This document shows, piece after piece, positions 6,974 through 13,136 of a stretch of 14,331 bases of DNA. Position numbers and translations under genes: made by a program. Within the stretch, counting starts at the first letter, position 1, and each line of letters starts with the position of its first letter. Below the pieces are notes generated by a model. That model made no database searches. It saw only the letters and a program-made list of their open reading frames with translations, and had not been told where the DNA came from. Origin of the DNA: DASPXY01 sp038227745 (GTDB lineage: Bacteria; Planctomycetota; Planctomycetia; Gemmatales; Gemmataceae); contig JBBRPS010000178.1 of NCBI GenBank assembly GCA_038227745.1, positions 1-14,331 of the forward strand, given 5' to 3'.

Positions 6974-7006
6974 ACCCGCGTCCAACCCGACGCGGGTGTT
7001 TTCTTG
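6974..7006 (+). terminator. Intrinsic terminator with no assigned gene
   Basis: ACCCGCGTC (6974-6982), loop CAACCC, then GACGCGGGT (6989-6997) give a perfect 9-bp GC-rich stem, followed by GTTTTCTT. This is a good Rho-independent terminator for plus-strand transcription. The nearest upstream plus-strand stop codon is 470 bp away (glycerate kinase), so it either ends a long 3' UTR or terminates an unrecognised RNA. Confidence 0.65.
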
Positions 7007-7306
7007 CGCCCCGGATCATTCCCCCCTCGCGATGGCGCCCGAGGCGCGGACAGTACGCCCGGTGTTTCGCGCCGTTAGCGCGACCCCGGTGCGGGTGATG
7101 CCATCGCGAAACATCGGGCCGGGGGCCACGCCCGGCTGACCTCGCGGCCCTCGAATTGAGTATCTTGTCTGCACGGGACTTACGGCAGTCAGGCCCACCC
7201 ACCGAGGCCGACGGCACGGCGGTTGCGGTTGATGGAACCGCCGCCTCACCGGCCCCGCCCCTCCGGGCGCGTCTCGTGAGGTGATGCCATGACGGAGTAA
7301 CAAGCC
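7007..7306. other. Structured intergenic region before the small ORF
   Basis: No gene recognised. It contains several inverted repeats: CGCGATGGC (7028-7036) with GCCATCGCG (7100-7108), enclosing CGCGC-cgtta-GCGCG; and CGGCGGTT (7217-7224) with AACCGCCG (7236-7243), an 8-bp stem about 60 bp upstream of the small ORF start. No tRNA-like cloverleaf could be drawn and no promoter was convincing. Confidence 0.4.
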
Positions 7307-7438
7307 GTGGAATTTCGTTGGGTTGCCCTCATCGCGCTCTGGACGCTCCTGGTCGGCCCGGTGTTCGATTCGGCACCGACGGGGTTCACCCGGGCGCCGC
7401 GCATTCACGTCGTCACTCCCACCCCGGCCCGCCCCTGA
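7307..7438 (+). CDS. Small exported or membrane-anchored peptide, 43 residues
   Basis: GTG start at 7307 with GGAG at 7294-7297 (9-base spacer) and TGA at 7436-7438. The protein begins (M)EFRWVALIALWTLLVGPVFD, a basic residue followed by a hydrophobic run of about 15 residues, then a short tail rich in proline, arginine and threonine ending TPTPARP. It is shorter than most gene-calling limits. No family is recognised. Support rests on the ribosome site plus a coherent signal or anchor segment in one frame; the hairpins around it leave open that it is chance coding. It lies just upstream of an imperfect inverted repeat and faces the lipid-kinase gene convergently. Confidence 0.5.
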   Translation: MEFRWVALIALWTLLVGPVFDSAPTGFTRAPRIHVVTPTPARP

Positions 7439-7549
7439 GAGGCAGAGGAACGAAGGAACGAGCCGGCGGCCCGTCGCGCAGCGACACCCCCACAGACCCC
7501 GCCGGGGCCAGCCCGGCGGCTCGCCGATCTTCCTTTCTTCCCGTGCCTC
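7439..7549. repeat. Long imperfect inverted repeat
   Basis: The left arm (7439-7469, GAGGCAGAGGAACGAAGGAA then CGAGCCGGCGG) pairs imperfectly with the right arm (CCGGCGGCTCG at 7513-7523 and TTCCTTTCTTCCCGTGCCTC at 7530-7549). A small internal hairpin, GTCGC-gca-GCGAC, sits at 7473-7485. It is probably a dispersed intergenic repeat; its only visible function is secondary structure. Confidence 0.5.
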
Positions 7550-7610
7550 TCTGTGTCCAGGACGAGGGTACGGCCCTTGAGGATGGCGAGCTACTTCCCC
7601 CTTCGTCCAG

Positions 7611-7657
7611 CTCCCCTCGCCCCCAACCCCTCGCCCCCAAAGCGAGGACGAGGGGAG
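7611..7657. repeat. Inverted repeat with tandem CCCCTCGCCCCCAA
   Basis: CTCCCCTCG (7611-7619) and CGAGGGGAG (7649-7657) are perfect 9-bp arms. The left half also carries a direct duplication, CCCCTCGCCCCCAA followed by CCCCTCGCCCCCAAA. From memory this is a common planctomycete intergenic motif. It lies just past the 3' end of the lipid-kinase gene. Confidence 0.5.
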
Positions 7658-7709
7658 AAGACAAACCGGACATTCTCCGCGGGTTCCTGGATCAGGAGGG
7701 CGGTTCACC

Positions 7710-8621
7710 TCATGTTCGGCTTTCGAGCGAGGTCTGCACACGCAGCAGGCGGGGCAGGAGGCGGATCTCCAGGTCGCGCACGTCGTCCTCGGGGCGGCAG
7801 AAAAACTCGCCGTCGATGTGGACCGTCAGCGCCGCCTCGGAGCGCAGGGCGATCTGCCGGCACTGTCCCAGCTTGACCTTGGGGTGGTTCGTCGGCGGCC
7901 CGCTCAGGGCGACCCGCGGTAGGAAGCGCAGCACCTCCCAGCGCGACAACTCCCCAGCGTGCAGGTAATCGAACAGCCCGTCATCCAGTCGCGCCTCGGG
8001 AGCCAGCACGAACCCGCCCTCGCGCCGGCCAAGCAGCACGCTCAGCATCAACGTCGGCGCCGACCAGGCCGGCCCGCCGTCGATCGTGAAGGTCATCGTC
8101 GGCGTGGCGTAGCGATACCACAGGGCGCGCAGGGTCGCCAGGCCGTACAGGGCGATGCCCTGGAGCCGGCGGATCTGCCGGGATTCCAGGGTCACGGCAC
8201 CGTTGAGGCCCAGCCCGAGGCAGCAGACGAAGAAACGCTGCCGTCCGCGCGGATCGCTCACCACGCCAACGTCCACGGGCCGGACGGCGGAGGGTGGCTG
8301 GCCGTTGGCGTCGGCGGCCAGGCTGTAGGCGTAGTCGTTGGCGGAGCCGATCGGCACCACGGCGAAACGGACCTCGGGCCGGCCGGCGCGCAGCAGGCCG
8401 TTGGCGACCTCGTGGACCGTGCCGTCGCCGCCGGCCGCGGCGACGATGCCGAAGCCCATCCGCGCCGCCCGCTCGGCCAGAACCTCGGCGTCGCCCGGGC
8501 CGCGCGTCGGCCAGAAGTCGGCGTGCCGGCCCCAGGTACGGCGCAGCACCTCCAGGCGGCGGCCGGCCGCCTGCCGACCCGCTTTCGGGTTGAAGATGAC
8601 GCACAGGTCCCCGTCAGGCAT
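7710..8621 (-). CDS. Diacylglycerol/lipid kinase family protein (YegS/DagK-like)
   Basis: 303 residues, normal length for the soluble bacterial lipid-kinase family. It has FNPKAG (10-15), the nucleotide-binding GGDGT (64-68, in AAAGGDGTVHEVANGLL) and VPIGSANDYA (89-98), the counterpart of the family's PxGTxND loop with GS in place of GT. A late IDGE (269-272) matches the C-terminal (L/I)DGE motif near the active site. Members phosphorylate diacylglycerol or related lipids, or sphingosine-like compounds, at the inner face of the membrane; the lipid used here is unknown. The ATG at 8619-8621 has GAGGG upstream at good spacing, and the FNPKAG strand begins at once. It diverges from truB across the twin hairpin repeats, with a TATAAC box about 75 bases upstream at the edge of the repeat. 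Confidence 0.88.
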   Translation of the reverse strand: MPDGDLCVIFNPKAGRQAAGRRLEVLRRTWGRHADFWPTRGPGDAEVLAERAARMGFGIVAAAGGDGTVHEVANGLLRAGRPEVRFAVVPIGSANDYAYSLAADANGQPPSAVRPVDVGVVSDPRGRQRFFVCCLGLGLNGAVTLESRQIRRLQGIALYGLATLRALWYRYATPTMTFTIDGGPAWSAPTLMLSVLLGRREGGFVLAPEARLDDGLFDYLHAGELSRWEVLRFLPRVALSGPPTNHPKVKLGQCRQIALRSEAALTVHIDGEFFCRPEDDVRDLEIRLLPRLLRVQTSLESRT

Positions 8622-8694
8622 GAACGACCCTCGGCCTCGGGGCGCGAACCGCGCGCGGACTTCCCGCGTCTCCCTGGACGGTCCGCCCTGGTGC

Positions 8695-8722
8695 GTTATA
8701 CTCGACGCGGGGTGAGTTGACA
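8695..8722 (-). promoter_or_regulatory. Candidate promoter for the lipid-kinase gene at the repeat edge
   Basis: On the minus strand TATAAC (8700-8695, five of six to TATAAT) is preceded by TGTCAA (8722-8717) with a 16-base spacer. The -35 match is poor, so the -10 box is the main support. It lies about 74 bases from the ATG. Confidence 0.3.
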
Positions 8723-8772
8723 CAAGCCCGAAGCGCAAGCGAGGGACCCCTCGCTTGCGCTTCGGGCTTGTG
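8695..8772. repeat. Long hairpin repeat, copy 1
   Basis: A flank TATACTCGACGCGGGGTGAG leads into a perfect inverted repeat: 24-bp arms (8721-8744, beginning CACAAGCCCGAAGCGCAAGC; 8749-8772) around a 4-base loop. In copy 1 only the core is palindromic; the flank is on the left side only. Bases after the hairpin include TTCGCGCCGGAGT (8784-8796), also found after the related hairpin at 12931-12992. Confidence 0.85.
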
Positions 8773-8794
8773 TGCGATGACTGTTCGCGCCGGA

Positions 8795-8906
8795 GTATAC
8801 TCGACGCGAGGTGAGTTGACACAAGCCCGAAGCGCAAGCGAGGGGCAGCCCGGTCCCTCGCTTGCGCTTCGGGCTTGTGTCAACTCACCCCGCGTCCAGT
8901 ATATAC
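8795..8906. repeat. Long hairpin repeat, copy 2, with symmetric flanks
   Basis: The same core as copy 1 (25-bp perfect arms 8820-8844 and 8855-8879, loop 8845-8854). Here the flank is present on both sides in inverted orientation, so the near-palindrome extends from GTATAC (8795-8800) to GTATATAC (8899-8906), arms of roughly 50 bases with a few mismatches near the outer ends. Left flank: TCGACGCGAGGTGAGTTGAC; right flank reversed: TGGACGCGGGGTGAGTTGAC. Confidence 0.88.
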
Positions 8907-8907
8907 T
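8878..8907 (+). promoter_or_regulatory. Candidate promoter for truB at the repeat edge
   Basis: TATACT (8902-8907, five of six to TATAAT) lies 48 bases before the truB ATG, with TGTCAA (8878-8883) 18 bases upstream. It mirrors the arrangement on the opposite edge. The -35 match is poor. Confidence 0.3.
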
Positions 8908-8955
8908 GCACTCGCGCCGCCGCTGAAAGGCGCAGTTCCCCACGCAGACAAGCTC

Positions 8956-9870
8956 ATGAAGACTCCTCCCCTGCACGGCCTGCTCGTCCTGGATAAGCCC
9001 CAGGGCATCACGTCGCGCGACGCGGTCGATCGCGCGCAGGGCTGGTTCCCGCGCGGCACGCGACTCGGCCACACCGGCACGCTGGACCCGCTGGCGACCG
9101 GCGTGCTGGTGCTGTGCGCCGGCTCGGCCACGCGGCTGACGGAATACGTGCAGCGCATGGCGAAGACCTACCGCGCCGGCGTGCTCCTCGGGGCGCGCAG
9201 CGACACCGACGACGTTGACGGCAACGTCACGCCGGTCGCGGGCGCGGCGCCACCGAATCTGGCCGCGGTGCGCAGGCACCTCGACGAGTTCCTCGGCGAG
9301 ATCGAGCAGGTGCCGCCCGCGTTCTCCGCGGCCAAGGTGACCGGGAAGCGCGCCTACGACATGGCCCGGCGCGGTGAGGAGGTCGTGCTGCAGCCGCGCA
9401 AGGTCCACGTCCACGGGATCGACGTGCTGGGCTACGGTTGGCCGCGGCTGGAGCTGGAGGTGCGCTGCGGCAAGGGGACGTACATCCGCTCGCTGGCGCG
9501 CGACCTGGGCGCGCGCCTGGGCTGCGGCGGGCTGATCGAGACGCTGCGGCGCACGCGCGTCGGGCCGTTCGCCGCCGCCGACGCGGTGCCGCTGGACGCG
9601 GACGCGAGGACCGCCCGGGCGCGGTTGCTGCCGGTGGCGCTGGCAGTGGCGGAATTGCCGCGCGTGGACGTGACGGCGGCGGACGCGGTACGGCTGCGGC
9701 AGGGGCAGACGGTCCGCCCGGATAGGCTTGCTCCGAGTGCGGGGGTTGAGGAGGCGGTGGCGTTCGGGCCGGGAGGGGCCCTCGTCGGCGTCGTCCGGGT
9801 TGACGCGGGACGGCGAGCGCTTGCGCCCGTGAAGGTGCTGCCGGAGCCGGACGAAGGTCGTATGCAATGA
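8956..9870 (+). CDS. truB: tRNA pseudouridine(55) synthase TruB
   Basis: 304 residues, normal length. The protein isomerises U55 in the T-loop of tRNAs to pseudouridine. The start LHGLLVLDKPQGITSRDAV (6-24) is the family's N-terminal motif; GHTGTLDPLATGVL (38-51) carries the catalytic aspartate D44; the KTYRAGVLLG and CGKGTYIRSLARDLGARLG segments line the RNA-binding cleft. The C-terminal 70 residues form a reduced PUA-like domain. The ATG at 8956 matches where other TruB proteins begin; its ribosome site is weak (GAAAGG is too far upstream). In many bacteria truB follows rbfA and infB, but here it stands alone next to repeats. Its stop is only 8 bp from the stop of the convergent protease gene. 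Confidence 0.95.
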   Translation: MKTPPLHGLLVLDKPQGITSRDAVDRAQGWFPRGTRLGHTGTLDPLATGVLVLCAGSATRLTEYVQRMAKTYRAGVLLGARSDTDDVDGNVTPVAGAAPPNLAAVRRHLDEFLGEIEQVPPAFSAAKVTGKRAYDMARRGEEVVLQPRKVHVHGIDVLGYGWPRLELEVRCGKGTYIRSLARDLGARLGCGGLIETLRRTRVGPFAAADAVPLDADARTARARLLPVALAVAELPRVDVTAADAVRLRQGQTVRPDRLAPSAGVEEAVAFGPGGALVGVVRVDAGRRALAPVKVLPEPDEGRMQ

Positions 9871-9878
9871 TCGGCCCC

Positions 9879-12716
9879 CTACCGTTTCAGCACGTACAGG
9901 ACGCTGCCGCTGCCGGCCGCGGGCCCTGTCGTGAAGGCGCTCGGGCGCGTGGTCGAGCCCTTGCCGCGGGCCTGGTTCCAGCAGATCTCCAGGCCGCCGT
10001 CCTCCGTGAAGCGGTAGACAGCCAGCGACGTTAAACCGCGCGACGGTCCTTCGGTCCAGGTGATGTTGACCGCCCCCGGGGCCGGGCCGGGCGCCAGCAC
10101 TGCGCTCGAAACGCGGTCCTTGCCGTCCCGGATGAAGGCGAATCGGTCCCCCTGGATCGAGACGCTGAACCGCTCGGCCTCCGGCCTGGGCAAGCCGTTC
10201 ACCTCGAACTTCGCCATCTTCCAGACGCCCTGCATCTTCTGCAGCACTTGCTTGGCGTCCTGGTTGCCAGCGGGGCCGGGCTTCGGCCCGGGGCCCGGCG
10301 CCGGGCGGGAGCCCGCAACCTGGCCGAAGCCGCCGGTCGGGCGCGGGATGTTTAGAATGTTGCCCGGGGTGCGGGTGAGGGTGGTTTCAAACGCCATCCG
10401 CACGCTGACGGCGCCCCCGCCGCCCTCCGACGTGACGTTGACCCTGACCTGCGAGAGGTAGCCGCCCTCGAGGTGGAACAGGGCGAAGCCGTCGGCCTTG
10501 CCGATGACGCGCCCCGCCGCCCCCCGCTCCTTGACGTCGCCCGCCAGCCGGATGTACGCCTCGCCACTGCCGCCCTGGCCGCGCACGCCTTCGTAAGTGC
10601 AGGTCAGGGCGAGATCGACGATCTTCTTCTTCTTCGCGCCCTTCTCCCCCAGGAACATGATCGGCCTGGCGTTCCAGGTCTCCTGCGGAGAGAGCGAGCG
10701 GCCGGGCAGGGGGAGGCAGGTCGATTGGTAGGAGTTGCAGGCCCGGCTATACAACTCGTAGAGGTCGTCCTCCACCCGCGGGTCCTTGGCCTTCGCCCGA
10801 GAGACGGTGAGGAGCTTGAACTTCCCGGTGGGCTCGAGGATGAAGCGCGCGGTGAACTGCCGCAGCATTTGCAGGGCCAGCGGCTGGCGCAGGAACCGTT
10901 TGCCGGCCTCCTCCGTCTTCGCTCGACACCCCCCGAACGCGATCGTGACTTCCGCCCCACGCGGTTCGGGGCGGATGGTCTCGAGGATGTCGTACTCCAC
11001 GTCATCGACCGAGGCGAAGGACTCGTCGCCCTTGGAGGCCTTGAACTGGAACGTGCTCTTCACCTTGAGGGTGCGCTCGGCGGCCGCGGCCGGACACTTG
11101 AACTGCAGCAGGGCGGGGCGGCGTTCCAGCGGCGCCTCCTGCCCCGGTCGGTAAGCGGACGCCGCGGCCCACTGCGTCGCCCCGGAGGCGGTCTTGAGGA
11201 TCGGCTGGAGCCACACCACCTTGCCGGCCTCGGCCTGCGGCAGCGGGATTTCGACGGTGCCGGCGCCCCTGGCGTAGCTGACGGCGAAGGACTGGCGGGG
11301 GCCATCCCCGGGGCCGACCTCCGGCGCCTGGAGCGAGGCCGGCCGGCCCCGCCCGGGGGTGCCCGTCCAGATCTCCAGCCTCACCTCGCGGATGCGGTCG
11401 AGGGGGTCGAGGCAGGCGAGCTTGACGGGCATCCGGGCCTGGCCCTTGTCCAGGTAGGGGATACCTAGCTCGGTGGCGGCGTGCCGGCCGTCCAGGATGC
11501 GCCGGACGAAGTCGCCGGGGACGGCAAAGTTGATCTGTGTGCCGCGGATGATGGCGACCGAGACGCCGACGACGACTCCGCGGGTGTCGGTGACGGGGCC
11601 GCCAGAGTTGCCCGGGTGCATGCCGCCGTTGACCTGCACCTGCGTCAGCGCGCCGGACGGATCGCGGCGCAGGGAGGTGACGGAGGACTCGCTGACGGTG
11701 ATGTTCTTGCCGAGCTGGGCGCCGAAGGGGAACCCGAAGATGTAGACCTTTTGTGTCTCCACGAGGCCCTGGGCCGAATCGATCATCAGGGGCGCCGGCA
11801 GGCCGGCCGGGTCGCCATCGACGCGGAGCACCGCGAGGTCCGAGGCGCGATCGACGCCCAGCACGTTGCCGGCCCGCCTGGCCTCGTCGGGCTCGCCGCT
11901 GTTGAGCACGACCTCGACTTTGACCGGCGGGATGCTGTCCGCCTGAAGCATGCCCAGGACGTGGGCGTTGGTGAAGACGATGCCGGGCTCGGCGCCGAAA
12001 AAGCCGGTGCCCTCGGCGACGCCGCCCCCGGGCAGATTGACGCGGAGGTAAGCGGTCGCTTTTTTCACCTTCCGGACCGCGTCGACGGCAATCTGCGCCG
12101 GCACCGGCTCTCCGGCCGGCGGATCGACGCGGGCGGGCGGGCTCTGCACCTTCGGCGGCGGGCTCTCGGCCCTGGCAGGTGGGTCCTCGCCCTTCGGGGC
12201 CGGGTTCTCGACCTTGACGGCTGCGGCGACAGGGACATCCAACTTCACTTCAGCCTGCGGGGGCAGTTCCTTGGCCTGGGCGACCTGATCCTCGCCCTTC
12301 GGCCCGAAGATCAGGATCGCGCCGACGGCGCCGCCCGCGAGGACGACCAGCCCGGTCACGACCCCTGCCACGAGCAGGCCCGTCTTACCGCCCTCGGCTG
12401 CGGCGCGTTTCCGGGGCCGCGGCCGATCCTCCGCCTCTGCCGGCGCCGGGTGAGTCGGTCGCTGCCGTGGGGCCGGCTTGACCCCATCCGTTGCCGGTTC
12501 GCGGCGGGCTGGGGCGGGAGGGCTTTGGGCGGCGGGCCGGGTCGTGGAGGTCCCGGCCGGCTTCTGGGCAGGTGGAGGGACCTCGGCCGCAGGGGGCGTG
12601 GGGGCGGGGACGAGGAACGGTTTCTTGCAGCTCGCGCAAAAGACCTTCTTGCCGCGCAGTTCGTCGGGGATGGCGCAAGGGGTTTTGCAGGAGGGGCAGG
12701 CAACGCGGATCGGCAT
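9879..12716 (-). CDS. Membrane-anchored trypsin-like serine protease with zinc ribbon and TIGR03067 domain
   Basis: 945 residues with several modules in order. Residues 1-36 form an MJ0042-like zinc ribbon (C7, C10, C27, C30). Residues 37-110 are a Pro/Ala-rich linker, ending in a basic stretch. One transmembrane helix spans about 113-138, so the ribbon would be cytoplasmic and the rest outside. A second proline-rich linker (about 171-205) carries loose tandem repeats of the type 'PPARxESPPPKV'. The S1C/HtrA-like protease domain (about 208-415) has H252 (FTNAHV), D293 (SDLAVL) and S371 (GNSGGPV), so the triad is complete. No PDZ domain is evident. A long middle region (about 420-820) is unrecognised. 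The C-terminus (about 828-945: LQKMQGVWKMAKFEVNG ... VLYVLKR) is a TIGR03067 domain, characteristic of planctomycetes and of unknown function. A role in envelope proteolysis or sensing is inferred. The ATG at 12716 places the ribbon at the very start; the ribosome site is weak. Confidence 0.88.
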   Translation of the reverse strand: MPIRVACPSCKTPCAIPDELRGKKVFCASCKKPFLVPAPTPPAAEVPPPAQKPAGTSTTRPAAQSPPAPARREPATDGVKPAPRQRPTHPAPAEAEDRPRPRKRAAAEGGKTGLLVAGVVTGLVVLAGGAVGAILIFGPKGEDQVAQAKELPPQAEVKLDVPVAAAVKVENPAPKGEDPPARAESPPPKVQSPPARVDPPAGEPVPAQIAVDAVRKVKKATAYLRVNLPGGGVAEGTGFFGAEPGIVFTNAHVLGMLQADSIPPVKVEVVLNSGEPDEARRAGNVLGVDRASDLAVLRVDGDPAGLPAPLMIDSAQGLVETQKVYIFGFPFGAQLGKNITVSESSVTSLRRDPSGALTQVQVNGGMHPGNSGGPVTDTRGVVVGVSVAIIRGTQINFAVPGDFVRRILDGRHAATELGIPYLDKGQARMPVKLACLDPLDRIREVRLEIWTGTPGRGRPASLQAPEVGPGDGPRQSFAVSYARGAGTVEIPLPQAEAGKVVWLQPILKTASGATQWAAASAYRPGQEAPLERRPALLQFKCPAAAAERTLKVKSTFQFKASKGDESFASVDDVEYDILETIRPEPRGAEVTIAFGGCRAKTEEAGKRFLRQPLALQMLRQFTARFILEPTGKFKLLTVSRAKAKDPRVEDDLYELYSRACNSYQSTCLPLPGRSLSPQETWNARPIMFLGEKGAKKKKIVDLALTCTYEGVRGQGGSGEAYIRLAGDVKERGAAGRVIGKADGFALFHLEGGYLSQVRVNVTSEGGGGAVSVRMAFETTLTRTPGNILNIPRPTGGFGQVAGSRPAPGPGPKPGPAGNQDAKQVLQKMQGVWKMAKFEVNGLPRPEAERFSVSIQGDRFAFIRDGKDRVSSAVLAPGPAPGAVNITWTEGPSRGLTSLAVYRFTEDGGLEICWNQARGKGSTTRPSAFTTGPAAGSGSVLYVLKR

Positions 12717-13136
12717 TGGCGTCTCTCGCGGGTGGTCCTTTCGCGGTCCGCTTCACCCCCGGATTCCGTGAGGAGGAGGGTGAGTTGTCGCGCTCGAGGG
12801 AATGAGGAATAGACAGTAGTCAGATCATGATACCGGTCCTCGCGCAACCCCGGCAAGCAAAATTCCTGATTTCATCAATCCTGAAGCATCGCGAAGCAGG
12901 CTGGCAGGCCCAACGAGGGCAAGGGAGGCCGTCACCCACAAGCCCGACGCGCCGGCGAGGGACCCCTCGCTGGCGCGTCGGGCTTGGGTGACCACCTTTC
13001 GCGCCGGAGTAATACGGTGCCGGCGCGCCCTCGGGCCACACCGTGCCAGCGGGCGGAAATTCCTTTGCCCCAACGCTCTTCCCTCGGCTACGATAACCGT
13101 CGTCTGCCCCGAACGCCCGACCCCTGGAGTCCGCAC
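12717..13136. other. Divergent intergenic region, protease / oxidoreductase
   Basis: 420 bp between divergent genes. It holds the diverged hairpin repeat at 12931-12992 and, at 12998-13015, a flank shared with the repeat array near truB. An AT-richer patch (12820-12890) contains the 8-bp palindrome ATCATGAT and is the most likely place for the protease promoter, but no clear -35/-10 pair was found. No RNA gene seen. Confidence 0.5.
12931..12992. repeat. Long hairpin repeat, diverged copy 3
   Basis: The left arm starting GTCACCCACAAGCCCGACGC (12931-12960) and the right arm (12965-12992) are inverted copies differing by one base and a 2-base indel. The core is related to the 8721-8879 repeats (ACAAGCCCGA-GCGC--GCGAGGGA), with paired changes on both arms that keep the stem. 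TTCGCGCCGGAGT follows at 12998-13010, as after copy 1. Confidence 0.8.

Larger units (their letters stand above)
8622..8955. other. Divergent intergenic region occupied by repeats
   Basis: 334 bp between the lipid-kinase gene and truB. Most of it (8695-8906) is two tandem copies of a long hairpin repeat, listed separately with outward-facing -10-like boxes. Both genes must have their promoters in or around these repeats. No RNA gene or coding sequence is visible. Confidence 0.7.

Noticed and set aside
6697..6975. 92-codon minus-strand frame as a real gene or transposase remnant.
   Set aside because: No transposase motif or family could be recognised and no good ribosome site precedes it. It is kept only as a possible relic in the intergenic entry.
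8717..8722. TTGACA, a perfect -35 box, inside both hairpin copies (also 8816-8821).
   Set aside because: No -10-like hexamer lies 16-18 bp downstream in the same direction; that sequence is the hairpin arm.
8695..8906. CRISPR array, because of tandem palindromic repeats.
   Set aside because: There are only two units, with no regular unique spacers, and the repeats are full hairpins separated by their own flanks. No cas genes are nearby.
8614..9867. A 417-codon minus-strand open frame antisense to truB.
   Set aside because: It runs through the hairpin repeats and mirrors truB; no domain is recognisable.
11481..12812. A 443-codon plus-strand open frame over the protease gene.
   Set aside because: It is antisense to a gene with a complete zinc ribbon and catalytic triad; the plus-strand product is low-complexity.
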